From an uncultured Chlamydiaceae bacterium (GTDB taxonomy: Bacteria > Chlamydiota > Chlamydiia > Chlamydiales > Chlamydiaceae): a stretch of DNA of 64,000 nucleotides. The notes beneath the pieces are model-generated. The model saw nothing but the letters and a program-made list of their open reading frames with translations, searched no databases and had not been told where the DNA came from. Of the stretch, positions 28,526 to 37,447 are shown in pieces. Numbering within the stretch: position 1 is the first letter of the stretch; every line of letters begins with the position of its first letter. Made by a program: the position numbers and the translations under genes. The stretch lies in NCBI GenBank assembly GCA_937884635.1, contig CALGBW010000003.1, positions 1-64,000 of the forward strand, read 5' to 3'.

Positions 28526-28883
28526 TTATGTTTGCTTTTTGCCCTCAAGTTCCTTCATGAGTTGATCCCACCTTCGATCTCTCGGCACGTGATACAGACA
28601 TTCTCTTGTGTGTTTGCAAACAGGCCTTTTGTCTTCAGGCTTGATTGACAGCTTACTTTCAAGTTCTTTCACAAGTTGATCCCATCTTCGATCTCTCGGC
28701 ACGCAATGGTTAGTCCCACTTGTTTGTTTGCAACCTGCTTTCTTGCAATCATGTTGTGTCGGACCAAAATTCTTTACCTTATCAGCTGTTTTTCTAGCTC
28801 TTTTAGAAGGTCTCCCCCCCCCCGGAACAACTGGTAAGCCACGAGGGCCATTTAGGTCCGCCACTTCCACCAACTGCTGACAT
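28526..28883 (-). CDS. Phase-variable small repeat protein (poly-G frame control)
   Basis: A gene read from ATG 28883 with a GAGGT Shine-Dalgarno five bases upstream begins MSAVGGSGGPKWPSWLTSCS, then enters a run of ten G (28814-28823). With ten G it ends shortly after (TAA at about 28803). With nine G (or twelve) it would continue in frame into RPSKRARKTADKVKNF and the rest of the protein to 28526. In the sequence as given, the downstream frame is open only from a TTG at 28873. The C-terminal part is basic, contains Cys-x4-Cys pairs, and has two copies of VPRDRRWDQLxKELExK. No family recognised. The layout is typical of slipped-strand on/off control. Confidence 0.65.
28545..28588. repeat. 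Direct repeat copy A inside the small phase-variable gene
   Basis: A 44-base unit matching 28659-28702 with few differences, encoding the second VPRDRRWDQL module. The two copies lie 114 bases apart in the same frame, so recombination between them would remove a whole module without shifting the frame. Confidence 0.8.
28659..28702. repeat. Direct repeat copy B inside the small phase-variable gene
   Basis: Partner of the repeat at 28545-28588. It encodes the first VPRDRRWDQL module of the protein. Confidence 0.8.
28814..28823. repeat. Homopolymer C10/G10 tract (candidate phase-variation switch)
   Basis: Ten C on the plus strand (G10 on the coding strand) inside the N-terminal coding part of the small repeat-protein gene. 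Loss of one G would join the ATG at 28883 to the long downstream frame. Confidence 0.85.
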
Positions 28884-29274
28884 ATCTACCTCATGTTTTC
28901 TGTTTCTATTTCTTGCTATAACGATACAAACGCGCCCAGGATGCTGTTAGAAACGTTTTTTTGCAACGCAAAATGAAAAACAATCCTTATAGATCTTGCA
29001 CATTCACTACTCAGTAGCATCTATAGACATGTTGGTAATTCTTACATCTAAAAAGGGACCGATATTTTCATAAAAGAGAATTCCTAAGCAAAATCTAGCC
29101 AAATCAATGCAACAAAAAGCTTATTTGCTTTAACAGTTGGGTAATTCGCTCGGAAAAGCATTGCCGTTAACCCGTTTCCTCTATATGCTGCGGAAGAAGA
29201 TCTTCTCAAAGCTTCATTTCGAATGCTTATGAGAATTTAGGAATTTGTTATATCCCTAAAACAACCTTACAATT
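28884..29274. other. AT-rich divergent spacer
   Basis: About 390 bases between the repeat-protein start and the cdaA start, holding both promoters. No RNA, repeat or further gene was recognised. Confidence 0.4.
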
Positions 29275-30069
29275 ATGTCCTGGCAATTCATTCAATACTC
29301 CATCCCATTCCTAGAAATCACCTTGATATGGGCTGTATTGAATTATTTTCTCAAATTCTTTTGGGGAACGAGAGCCATGGACTTAGTGTTTGGGTTATTG
29401 GCCTTTCTTTTTGTTTTTGTTCTTGCTGACAAGCTGCACTTCCCCGTGATTAGAAGACTGATGTTTCATGTTGTGAACATCGCTGCTATTGTTGTCTTTA
29501 TCATTTTCCAGCCTGAAATCCGTCTTGCTCTTTCTCGTATACGCTTCTTAGGGAAAAAGGTGGTTATTGATTTCCAAGATCAGTTCATTGAACGATTATC
29601 CGCCTGTATTTATCAAATGTCTGAAAGACAAGTAGGAGCTTTAATCGTACTAGAAAATAAAGACTCCTTTGATGAGTTTTTGAGTTTTTCTTCTGTAACG
29701 ATCAATGCTAATTTTTCAGAAGAACTGTTAGAAGCGATCTTTGAGCCTAGTTCCCAGCTTCATGATGGAGCCGTCGTTTTACGGGGTGAAACCATTGTCT
29801 ACGCCCGTGTTGTACTTCCTCTTGCTACGGATACAAGTCAATTATCTCGTTCTATGGGAACAAGACATAGAGCAGCCTTAGGCGCGAGTCAAAAAACAGA
29901 TGCACTAGTCATCACTGTTTCTGAAGAGAATGGCGGTGTGTCCCTTTCTAGAGATGGGATTCTTACGCGAGGAGTAAAGATCGATCGATTCAAGGCGGTC
30001 CTTCGTAGTATCCTTTCTCAGAAAGAGGACAAACGTAAACCCTTTGCATCATGGATTTATTGGAAATGA
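29275..30069 (+). CDS. cdaA: Diadenylate cyclase CdaA (DacA/YbbP)
   Basis: Membrane-bound cyclase making cyclic di-AMP from two ATP. Three N-terminal hydrophobic segments (about residues 5-80) precede a DAC domain with the catalytic DGA motif (SSQLHDGAVVLRGE, about residue 160) and the RHR motif (MGTRHRAALGAS, about residue 200). Chlamydial c-di-AMP is known to be sensed by host STING. The 264-residue length is standard. The stop overlaps the start of the YbbR-domain gene (ATGA), a cdaA-cdaR operon as in CT012-CT011. Confidence 0.95.
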   Translation: MSWQFIQYSIPFLEITLIWAVLNYFLKFFWGTRAMDLVFGLLAFLFVFVLADKLHFPVIRRLMFHVVNIAAIVVFIIFQPEIRLALSRIRFLGKKVVIDFQDQFIERLSACIYQMSERQVGALIVLENKDSFDEFLSFSSVTINANFSEELLEAIFEPSSQLHDGAVVLRGETIVYARVVLPLATDTSQLSRSMGTRHRAALGASQKTDALVITVSEENGGVSLSRDGILTRGVKIDRFKAVLRSILSQKEDKRKPFASWIYWK

Positions 30070-31367
30070 GTCATTTTCTTGAACGACTAATTCTTCATAA
30101 TTGGCTGAGAAAAGTGCTTTCTTTAGGGCTAGCTGTGATTATCTGGTTACTAGTTAACCAGACAATCACAGTTACGCGTACGTTCAGTAACGTCCCTGTT
30201 CGCATTCTTGACTTGGCTCCTAATAAGACTGTTCTTGGTTTGCAAAATGATGGTTTGTTATCTAAAAAGGTCTCTTTGATTATCACCGGGAACAAACGCA
30301 CCATAGATAATCTTCGTCCTGGAAACTTAGAAGTAGTCATTAGTGCAGCGGGCCATAGTGAGAGTTGGATCGCTACAATAGATGCATATAACCTAGTCTG
30401 TCTAGATGGTGAGGAAAATCTCAGAAGAGATGTGCAAAATGTCTCTGCTGATGATATTTTCATTCGTCTGACAGATTATGTAACAGAAGACGTTACAGTA
30501 AAGATCACCACTCCTATCGGCAGTGCTCCACAAGGATATGAATACCTCGATGTTTGGCCTAAGTATTTACGTCAAAAAATTAGCGGTCCCAAGGAATATA
30601 TTGATGCTCTCAAAGATCAAGGTTTGGAGCTCACCTTCAACCTAAATAGGGTTTCCTTTGAAGAATTAGAAAGGAACCGTATTGCTCAAGGAAACTATGA
30701 TGAAATCATTTTCCCCGTTCCCGAAGAGTGGAAAAAAATTCTCATCCCCTTTGACAACACAAATGTCTATGAAAAGCTTAATGATCCGCAAGCGGATTTC
30801 CTCAGACTGCTTTTCTTAAAACAGGAATTCATCCCTCTTAATGTAAACTTACCGGTCTTTCTCTTTTTCCCTGTTAAGTACACCGATACGATTAACCCAC
30901 TGAATTATACTTTAGAACCTTCATTCCCTATTATTTTAAATAAAGGAATTTACCAAGTTAATTTACCTACGTATGTAAAGGATGTAAGTAAGTTATTTGT
31001 TGATATTGTCAAAGATAATATCACACTAACTATTGTCATGACTCCTCCTATTGATGGTCGTTTTGTGAACTGGGCTCTAGAGTTTATGGATGAGAAAACA
31101 TTGGAAGACGCCTTTGTTCAAGCGGCTATAGAACAAGAACATGGCATCCTCCAAGACTTTGCTCTGATAGATGAAGCAGGTATCCGCCATCGTTTTAGAG
31201 AGTATTTAAGAAAACTTACCCTATTCGGTAAGGATCGATCTCCCCTGCGGCTCTCTGCTGAAGTCATAGAGAATAAGGTGATTATCCGCACACGATCTCA
31301 AGAATCAACCAAGAAAAATCAAGTAGCTACACTTCCGCATGAAGAGTCTATTCCGTCGTTTAACTGA
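30066..31367 (+). CDS. cdaR: YbbR-domain protein, CdaR-like regulator of CdaA
   Basis: A protein of about 433 residues with one N-terminal membrane anchor (LRKVLSLGLAVIIWLLVNQT) and a large extracytoplasmic region made of YbbR-type repeats (for example VPVRILDLAPNKTVL and VTVKITTPIGSAPQGYEYLD). YbbR proteins bind and modulate CdaA. The start is set at ATG 30066, which overlaps the cdaA stop (ATGA); an in-frame ATG at 30051 gives five more residues and has no better ribosome site. It overlaps the next gene by 29 bases. Corresponds to CT011 by position. Confidence 0.85.
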   Translation: MSHFLERLILHNWLRKVLSLGLAVIIWLLVNQTITVTRTFSNVPVRILDLAPNKTVLGLQNDGLLSKKVSLIITGNKRTIDNLRPGNLEVVISAAGHSESWIATIDAYNLVCLDGEENLRRDVQNVSADDIFIRLTDYVTEDVTVKITTPIGSAPQGYEYLDVWPKYLRQKISGPKEYIDALKDQGLELTFNLNRVSFEELERNRIAQGNYDEIIFPVPEEWKKILIPFDNTNVYEKLNDPQADFLRLLFLKQEFIPLNVNLPVFLFFPVKYTDTINPLNYTLEPSFPIILNKGIYQVNLPTYVKDVSKLFVDIVKDNITLTIVMTPPIDGRFVNWALEFMDEKTLEDAFVQAAIEQEHGILQDFALIDEAGIRHRFREYLRKLTLFGKDRSPLRLSAEVIENKVIIRTRSQESTKKNQVATLPHEESIPSFN

Positions 31368-32712
31368 ATTGCTTCTTTACAGCATAGGCTGTGGTCTGAT
31401 TTTCAGTATGAAACACCTTCCCCATCGCCTTTTGTTAAAAATGGGAAAGGGTTTAGGAAAGCTGACCTTCTATACCATTGCAGACCTGAGAAAAACTGCA
31501 TTAACCAATTTGGCTTTAGCCTTCCCTACTTATTCCTATCAGGAGCGTTATCGTTTAGCGAAAGCCTCTATTGAACATACAGTTACAACCTTTCTCGAGC
31601 TATTTGCTATGGAAGGGTTGATCAAAGATATCGATTCCTTAATTTCCCTAGTAACCGCAGAAGAGACCCCACAGGGCTTTCCCCTTGAAGAACTCATGAC
31701 AAAACAGGAGCTCGAAGAAACGTTTTCTGAGTTAGATCAAGGAAAGGGGGGCATTCTCTTTTCTGGTCATCAGGCAAACTGGGAGCTTCCTTTTCTCTTC
31801 GTCACCAAACGCTACCCAGGAATAGCCATTGCAAAACCAATTAAACATGCTCGTTTAAGCAAAAAGATTTTCTCTATTCGAGAAGCATTTAAAGGAAAAA
31901 TTGTTACACCAGAAAAAGGTATGCGATCCTCTTTAGAGGCCTTACATAAAGGACAACTGGTTGGAATTGTCGGAGACCAAGCGCTTCTGATGTCTTCATA
32001 CTCCTATCCTTTATTCGGATCGCCAGCCTTTACCACTACCTCACCCGCCTTACTGGCTTATAAAACAGGCCGACCCGTTATCGCTGTTTCTGTTTCCCGT
32101 CAAGAAAAAGGATACCGCATTGTTCTCAGTAAAAAGCTCTATGCTGATAAAACTCTTCCTATGAAAGAGTCTGTAAATTTACTGATGGATCGTATGATGG
32201 CTTTCTTAGAAAAAGGCATCGCCCAACAGCCTGAGCAGTGGATGTGGATGCACAAACGTTGGAAACAAAAGTTACAAACAAAATTCAAGAAAGCATATGC
32301 CTATAGCCATCTTCTTGTTGTTATAAAAAGCCATGAAGTTCCTTCTCCTCTTTTATCCCAACTCGCCCAGCTGTATTCAGGAGCAGAAATTACCCTTGCG
32401 ATTCAAGAGTCCAACTCCCACTACGTTCTACCCGCAAAATTAGGTTTTTCGAAGGCTTTTACTTTTCAAACTTGGGATCAGTTGAAAGAACTTCCTAACT
32501 GCTATCCCGCTGTATTTGACTTTCTAGGCATTCCCTCTTACATTAAAAAGTCTTTCCTAAACACGGGATCTAAAGCTGTGTATACGAAAGAGCAGTTTCA
32601 AAAAGACGCTTTATCTTGGATACGCCTCGGACATAAACCGTACTCATCCACTTGTCACTACACATCGCCTTCTGAGGGGCTCCCCTCTTTAGAAGAATGT
32701 CCTGGTAAATAG
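31339..32712 (+). CDS. htrB: Lipid A acyltransferase (HtrB/LpxL family)
   Basis: Inner-membrane acyltransferase adding a secondary acyl chain to lipid A. The N-terminal hydrophobic anchor (LLLYSIGCGLIFSMKHL) precedes the catalytic H-x4-E box in FSGHQANWELPFLF (about residue 140) and the later GIVGDQALL segment. At 457 residues it is longer than E. coli HtrB (about 306), with an extra C-terminal extension of about 140 residues of unknown role. It is the third gene of the cdaA-cdaR-htrB cluster, overlapping the previous stop, and corresponds to CT010. Confidence 0.88.
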   Translation: MKSLFRRLTELLLYSIGCGLIFSMKHLPHRLLLKMGKGLGKLTFYTIADLRKTALTNLALAFPTYSYQERYRLAKASIEHTVTTFLELFAMEGLIKDIDSLISLVTAEETPQGFPLEELMTKQELEETFSELDQGKGGILFSGHQANWELPFLFVTKRYPGIAIAKPIKHARLSKKIFSIREAFKGKIVTPEKGMRSSLEALHKGQLVGIVGDQALLMSSYSYPLFGSPAFTTTSPALLAYKTGRPVIAVSVSRQEKGYRIVLSKKLYADKTLPMKESVNLLMDRMMAFLEKGIAQQPEQWMWMHKRWKQKLQTKFKKAYAYSHLLVVIKSHEVPSPLLSQLAQLYSGAEITLAIQESNSHYVLPAKLGFSKAFTFQTWDQLKELPNCYPAVFDFLGIPSYIKKSFLNTGSKAVYTKEQFQKDALSWIRLGHKPYSSTCHYTSPSEGLPSLEECPGK

Positions 32713-32713
32713 T

Positions 32714-33109
32714 TTATAGAATCGTACAGGGAGCAATAGCGAAAAAGACTTCTTCTACTTTTCCCGCCGTATTAACTTCATCGCTTACAACATTTGTTTC
32801 TTCCTCCAAGTCATCAGGTGGAGGGGTAGAGGGAGGTGGTGGTGGACATCTAGAAGGAGACGCTGCTTGTTCACAATCCAGAACTCCTTTCACAAAGGAG
32901 TCAGCAGCTTTTTTTGTATTTTTCAACAAAACCTTTCTGAGTAGACACACAGGTTGTTTCTTTTTACGAGGTTTTCTTCTATAATTCTCCGGATTCCTTA
33001 AAGAAGCTGAAATAACTTTTATGCTACTCGCTAACTTATAACGAGGTCGCCCTTCACCTGAGCAGCAATCAGTAGAATCCAGACAAAGAGGACTAATTGG
33101 AGAGACCAT
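32714..33109 (-). CDS. Small proline/cysteine-containing protein ending in a CaaX-like CTIL
   Basis: A 131-residue protein. It starts MVSPISPLCLDSTDCCSG, and has a basic middle (NYRRKPRKKKQPVCLLRKVL), a poly-proline stretch (RCPPPPPSTPPP) and an acidic part. It ends ...FFAIAPCTIL, so a Cys lies four residues from the end, followed by Thr-Ile-Leu, the pattern of a geranylgeranyl-type CaaX box. The neighbour at 33300 ends the same way, and the protein at 33715 shares the ISPL start. No signal peptide. If exported by type III secretion, it could be prenylated by the host; that is inference. Weak Shine-Dalgarno. Confidence 0.6.
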   Translation of the reverse strand: MVSPISPLCLDSTDCCSGEGRPRYKLASSIKVISASLRNPENYRRKPRKKKQPVCLLRKVLLKNTKKAADSFVKGVLDCEQAASPSRCPPPPPSTPPPDDLEEETNVVSDEVNTAGKVEEVFFAIAPCTIL

Positions 33110-33299
33110 TTAATTCCATTATTTCAATCTATTTTGATCCCTGTGTCGGAGGAAATCCATCTATATTTTGTCTGCAACCTCTTTTTATTCAATACTTTTT
33201 AAAATCTAAGCAGGTACTTACAATATGAGATTTTGGAACAGGGTTAAGAAACCTTTACCCCAGCCAAGAACAATGACCGGGGCTTTTACCAAATAGCCA
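33110..33299. other. Short spacer between small genes
   Basis: A 190-base gap between two small minus-strand genes. It is AT-rich and must carry the promoter of the gene at 32714; no hairpin with a clear U-run was seen. Confidence 0.3.
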
Positions 33300-33590
33300 T
33301 TAAAGAATCGTGCACATTCCTGGAGATGACGCCCGACTTACCTTTTGCGCCGTTTGTAAAAGGGCAGCACCTGCATTATTCTCATTGTTTGCCTGTCGCT
33401 GACAAGCTGCCACGCATTCTGGAGAACTTACTAGATCTGAATCAGGCATTGATACAGTCACACGCTGACATGCATTTTTCTCTAATACCTGTTTCAATAG
33501 TGAATCTTCTTTCCGTCTTGGACCATTTTTTGGGGGTTTTCCAAAAATGTAACACGGCTGAACTCCTTGAGAACCAATAGGACATGACAT
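33300..33590 (-). CDS. Small protein ending in a CaaX-like CTIL
   Basis: A 96-residue protein. It starts MSCPIGSQGVQPCYIFGKPP, then a basic segment with SLLKQVLEKNACQRV, and ends ...ASSPGMCTIL. The C-terminal CTIL equals that of the protein at 32714-33109, while the residues before it differ. It shares the SLLKQ helix with the protein at 33715 and LLRKVLLKN with that at 32714, so the three appear to be one family of small proteins. No membrane segment or signal peptide. A GGAGGGGAGGA-type Shine-Dalgarno lies just upstream of the ATG. Function unknown; host prenylation is a hypothesis. Confidence 0.65.
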   Translation of the reverse strand: MSCPIGSQGVQPCYIFGKPPKNGPRRKEDSLLKQVLEKNACQRVTVSMPDSDLVSSPECVAACQRQANNENNAGAALLQTAQKVSRASSPGMCTIL

Positions 33591-33631
33591 CCTCCCCTCC
33601 TTTGTTTAGCTTCCCAATTTTGTTGCTATAG

Positions 33632-33663
33632 GGAGTGGAGAAATAGGTCTATTTCTCCACTCC
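33632..33663. terminator. Strong hairpin between small genes
   Basis: A 15-bp perfect inverted repeat (ggagtggagaaatag / ctatttctccactcc), 51 bases past the stop of the minus-strand gene at 33715. The T-run (tttt) follows on the plus strand only, so minus-strand activity as terminator is uncertain. Confidence 0.55.
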
Positions 33664-33714
33664 TTTTAGGGCAAATACCCATCTCTGAACTCAGGCTTCT
33701 ATGAGGAAAAAGAT

Positions 33715-34071
33715 CTAAGAAGATGAAGAGCCTGATATAGAAAATCCATTTCTCGCTTCTTCTTCTAAAGACTGTCTGCTATCAGAAGATGATGTAGATT
33801 CATATTGTCTCCGACGCCTATTCCGACTTGCATAACACTTCTCAATCGCAGACTGCTTCACAGCTTGTTTTAATAGAGAATTATGTCTCCCACTGCTTCC
33901 GGATACAGAACGGCTTGCAGAAGAAGTCTGAGTCAGTATAGGAAATACAATACGCGATACAGGATTACCAGAAGACGATACCTTAATACAACACCTCCCA
34001 TTAGCCGTTTCCTCAACCGAAACGACACTAGGATCTTGTAAAACCAATGGACTAATAGGGGGCACTGACAT
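33715..34071 (-). CDS. Small Ser/Arg-rich hypothetical protein
   Basis: A 118-residue protein starting MSVPPISPLVLQDPSVVS, sharing ISPL with the protein at 32714, and a SLLKQAVKQSAIEKCY helix with the one at 33300. It is rich in Ser and Arg, with RNRRRRQYESTSSSDSRQSL near the end and a poly-Ser tail (ISGSSSS) instead of CTIL. Basic/serine-rich small proteins of this kind may be secreted effectors, but nothing proves it. It is separated from its neighbours by a stable hairpin. Confidence 0.55.
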   Translation of the reverse strand: MSVPPISPLVLQDPSVVSVEETANGRCCIKVSSSGNPVSRIVFPILTQTSSASRSVSGSSGRHNSLLKQAVKQSAIEKCYASRNRRRRQYESTSSSDSRQSLEEEARNGFSISGSSSS

Positions 34072-34488
34072 AATGAACTCCAGTTAATGCTCTAATAAAC
34101 CTGACTCTCGCACTTGAGATCAATTCTTACTAAAACCTATAACTAATAGAATGGTTGATACCTACTATCTTGAACATGATAGCCTCATACATTGAGAATC
34201 CCCTTCAAACCATCTAAAAATAAAACAGCCAAATCTGTTAGCAAAAGATTTCTTTAAGATCAACTATTCATGAAATTATTTTTTGCAATCAAAAACACTT
34301 CCTCACGCTATTCTGAATGATACAGCACAAAGAAAACTGGATAGCAAGCTAATAACTTAATCAGCATTGCAGGCCTTTTTCTACTAGTGTTTATGAAGGT
34401 GTACTAGCATTTTGCGACACTGGGAAACTAGTATGGGAGAAGCAATATACTTTAATTAAGACACTTCACCCAACATACATCATTAAGG
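34072..34488. other. AT-rich spacer before the tandem family
   Basis: About 420 bases without a gene between the small-protein cluster and the first long member of the Cys-rich family. AT-rich; no hairpin with a U-run was identified with confidence. Confidence 0.35.
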
Positions 34489-35673
34489 TTAGCTTTTGAA
34501 AATAGAACAAAATATGTCACTGGTCTTCCCCGCAGATCCTAATATCCGTCTTTGTTGTTCTGGGCTACACCCTATTCCTAATGAAGAAAAACATAATTTT
34601 TCTGGCTCACCTGGAGTACGCTCACGAACACAGTCTACTTCTATAGGATCACAACAACCATGTTCCAGATAGTACCCTAAATTTAATAAACAGTCATAAC
34701 CACAGCTAGGAAAATGGCCTTGGCAATCTGTAGGCACTTTATTGAAGCACAGCATTGCCAAAACTAAGAATTTTATAAATACCTCTTCTTTAAGAAAAAT
34801 CCCTAACCTCCTACAAGATGGGAGTACATTTAAAGATGAACACAAATGACCTTGTAAAGCCCACTGCATCACCCGCACTACATTCTTAGCTTCAACGCAT
34901 TCTAGTTTTTCACTACAACACGGACAGTCTTTCCTAGCTTTGTAGCAATCATGTCCACAATCACAATGCAGTTTCTTAACATGAATATACCTTAATTTAG
35001 CTTCTAAAGCACTCCAATCAAGGAAATGGAAAAAGCCGTCCTTCCCGCGAATAAAAAGATCCGATGGATTAGGAGGATTGACATAGGTCTTTTTAAATTT
35101 AACAAACCCTTTATGAGTCTGCTGCGTTATAGGCTCTTCACACTTTGGAAGCTTACTAGGATCATTAGCTACATCAAAAAGCTCCTTCTGTAATTGTAAG
35201 AAAAGAAGATGTGCTAACTCCCCCTTGGCAGTCTTACAGGACTCTTCTAATTTAGATTGTAAACATGCGGGATCTTCTCCTCCCCTACTCTTTAGGAGAT
35301 TTTCTCCCCCAAGTTGATTTAAAGCCAATCCAAGGACAATAGGACCGTACCTTGTTTCTAATTCTTGAAGCATTGCTTTGAGCGGAGATTCTTGAACTTC
35401 ACCTTGTATACAAGCGCAACAGCACTTGAAAATACAACGAAGCCATCCTGGGCAATTTTTCTTACAACATGGAGAACAAGATTGTTGACATTGACGAGCC
35501 CCTGCTTGTACCTGAGGACTGCTCATGAAACTAGCAAACAGCTCAGCAGCCTTTAAAATAGCTTCTAATGGATTTTCCTCACCCACAGTTACAGAGGCTG
35601 TCACCCTAGTACATTCTCCATCTGGTGTTGTTTTCTCATAAGAACAGGAACAGCTTAAACTAGGACAACACAT
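34489..35673 (-). CDS. Tandem Cys-rich family member 1 (long form)
   Basis: The longest member (394 residues). The N-terminus is dense in Cys (MCCPSLSCSCSY), followed by a Cys-Pro-Gly-Trp-Leu box (CPGWL, residues 74-78) inside NCPGWLRCIFKCCCACI, and then the family motif YGPIVLGLAL (109-118). Downstream it shares with the next two members KELFDVANDP and a C-terminal half containing LGLN-like and KVPTDCQGHFPSCG segments; a CGHDCYKARKDCPCC cluster near residue 240 is its own. No signal peptide. The Cys clusters suggest zinc binding or disulfides. No known family was recognised, and no secretion signal is demonstrable by eye. Confidence 0.7.
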   Translation of the reverse strand: MCCPSLSCSCSYEKTTPDGECTRVTASVTVGEENPLEAILKAAELFASFMSSPQVQAGARQCQQSCSPCCKKNCPGWLRCIFKCCCACIQGEVQESPLKAMLQELETRYGPIVLGLALNQLGGENLLKSRGGEDPACLQSKLEESCKTAKGELAHLLFLQLQKELFDVANDPSKLPKCEEPITQQTHKGFVKFKKTYVNPPNPSDLFIRGKDGFFHFLDWSALEAKLRYIHVKKLHCDCGHDCYKARKDCPCCSEKLECVEAKNVVRVMQWALQGHLCSSLNVLPSCRRLGIFLKEEVFIKFLVLAMLCFNKVPTDCQGHFPSCGYDCLLNLGYYLEHGCCDPIEVDCVRERTPGEPEKLCFSSLGIGCSPEQQRRILGSAGKTSDIFCSIFKS

Positions 35674-36033
35674 ACGCTTCTACACCCCGGATTCATGATC
35701 TTAAAAAAATTAGCTAATTAGGCCTGAAAACAGCCTAGAAAATCAAAAGCGCAGGGAGTCTGCTTCAACTCATTTTTTTTTTCTATTAAATTCTTCAAAA
35801 TCAATGACATAGAGGAAAGATATTGGAGATTCTTATAAGAAAAACAGAGGTAGAAATAAGTACTGATCATCAGACACTTCTAATATACCTTGAAACACAA
35901 TGAACATATATAGTGCAGAGATCATCTAATAAGACGTTTTTAGAAATGATTTAGAGAAGACTAAAAACTTTAGCCGTAGGAAGTATATCAAAAAGAAACC
36001 CACTTGCTATAGCAAGTGGGTCATTTAAACAAC
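35674..36033. other. AT-rich spacer with terminator
   Basis: A 360-base gap; only the terminator of member 2 (35999-36020) and presumably the promoter of member 1 are seen. Confidence 0.4.
35992..36020 (-). terminator. Intrinsic terminator of family member 2
   Basis: A 22-base perfect palindrome (cccacttgctatagcaagtg plus gg) at 35999-36020, followed on the minus strand by a U-rich run, 14 bases after the stop. Confidence 0.85.
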
Positions 36034-37143
36034 TCAACGCATGAGCTTGAAAAAAATTCGATTTAGGTTTTCGCATGCCCGTACTAATTGCTGTTGGTAC
36101 TCTATGGACATAGAGATATCACAACCTTCGCAATCATAATAGATAGGTTTATCCTCTCCTGGAAATCCTGCAAAAGCTGGAATAATCCGTTCATCCCCTT
36201 TATCTTCAATGGACGGTAAACCAGATAGAGCTCGATCCAACTGTTCTAGTTTGAAATAGCCTGTACAAGGGAAGAGGCCGCTTGGATTTGTCGGAGCTTT
36301 ACCTAAACATAGCATTCCCAAAATAATAAGCTGTAAGAGCTCTTCTTCCTGCAAATATACTCCAATCTTACCTTTGAAATAAACCCGTTGGAACAGCGAA
36401 GGGAAGGTCATCAACCCATGTTTAATGAGATCTAATACATCCGTAGCTCGATACTGTAGCGGCATACTGGAACAAAGAGATGCGTGTACTCCTTTAGTAT
36501 GGATATACTTGAGTCTTTGCTCTAATCTCGCCCAATCTAACTCGCATACTTCTCCTACTCCAACCTCTGACTGAACAAAAATAGTTGGGTTATGTAGATT
36601 CGAGGATTCAAAAGGATACTGATCATAAACCTTTTGCATCATAGAAACATACGGATGCTTACTACTCCAAAGCTTATGCGGATCATTAGCTACATCAAAC
36701 AATTCCTTTTGAAAACCAGCCATGACGATTTGTGCCAAATCATCTTGCGCCTGCCTACAGGCAGCGCGCAAACAACCATGCAAATGCTCCATAGGTAAAG
36801 ATCGTTTCAAAATCCCCGCTCCTAATCCCTCAAGAGCAAGGCCAAGAACAATGGGACCAAATTCCTTAGATAAGTTTTTCAAAATGATTGCTTCTCTAGA
36901 ACAGTCATAATGCCCTACAATCGAACGCAAAAGAGGTGGACGATATCCTTTAATTCCTGAAGAAAAACTTCTTCTTTTTCCCTTATAACCATCTAAACCC
37001 TGGCATCTGAGAGATAACCTGGATATTAATAAACAAGCTGCTCGGACTCTTTCTAAAGGATTGTTTCCTCCGAAAGACGAGCTACAGCGGAGAAAGCTCG
37101 CTAAACTGCCACTACGCTGAAAATATCTGGAGATAGAGCTCAT
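36034..37143 (-). CDS. Tandem Cys-rich family member 2 (long form)
   Basis: A 369-residue protein with a Ser/Arg-rich N-terminus (MSSISRYFQRSGSLASFLRC). The family motif FGPIVLGLAL is at residues 95-104, followed by KELFDVANDPHKLW and a long C-terminal domain shared with members 1 and 3 (for example LLQLIILGMLCLGKAPTNPS). Compared with member 1 it has fewer Cys, and the CPxWL box is replaced. It ends FFKLMR, close to the FCSLMR end of member 3. It has its own terminator, so it is a separate transcription unit. Function unknown. Confidence 0.7.
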   Translation of the reverse strand: MSSISRYFQRSGSLASFLRCSSSFGGNNPLERVRAACLLISRLSLRCQGLDGYKGKRRSFSSGIKGYRPPLLRSIVGHYDCSREAIILKNLSKEFGPIVLGLALEGLGAGILKRSLPMEHLHGCLRAACRQAQDDLAQIVMAGFQKELFDVANDPHKLWSSKHPYVSMMQKVYDQYPFESSNLHNPTIFVQSEVGVGEVCELDWARLEQRLKYIHTKGVHASLCSSMPLQYRATDVLDLIKHGLMTFPSLFQRVYFKGKIGVYLQEEELLQLIILGMLCLGKAPTNPSGLFPCTGYFKLEQLDRALSGLPSIEDKGDERIIPAFAGFPGEDKPIYYDCEGCDISMSIEYQQQLVRACENLNRIFFKLMR

Positions 37144-37447
37144 AAATAACCTTGAAATTACATTCTAAGAAACGCTCAGCATCTTCATCTAATAGCATGT
37201 AGCTTCGTTGCTCAATTAGACCTAAAGATCACTGTAAAAATACACTCTCCCTACTACGAGGGGCAACTTTCCAAAAGTTGTCCCCCAAAAGGAACAACTC
37301 GACAAAAAGTCAAAAGCAAAACAACTTTTATGTAAAATTATTTTTTTATTTATGAAATCTCAAGAGATATGAAGAAACCATATTCAATAAAGTCTCAGGC
37401 ATATACCAAAATAAAAAAATGGTCTCTTCATGAAAAGAATAGAGGGG
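37144..37447. other. AT-rich spacer
   Basis: About 300 bases between members 2 and 3. An imperfect hairpin (ggggcaactt / aagttgtcccc, 37260-37285) is present without a clear U-run. No gene is supported. Confidence 0.35.
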
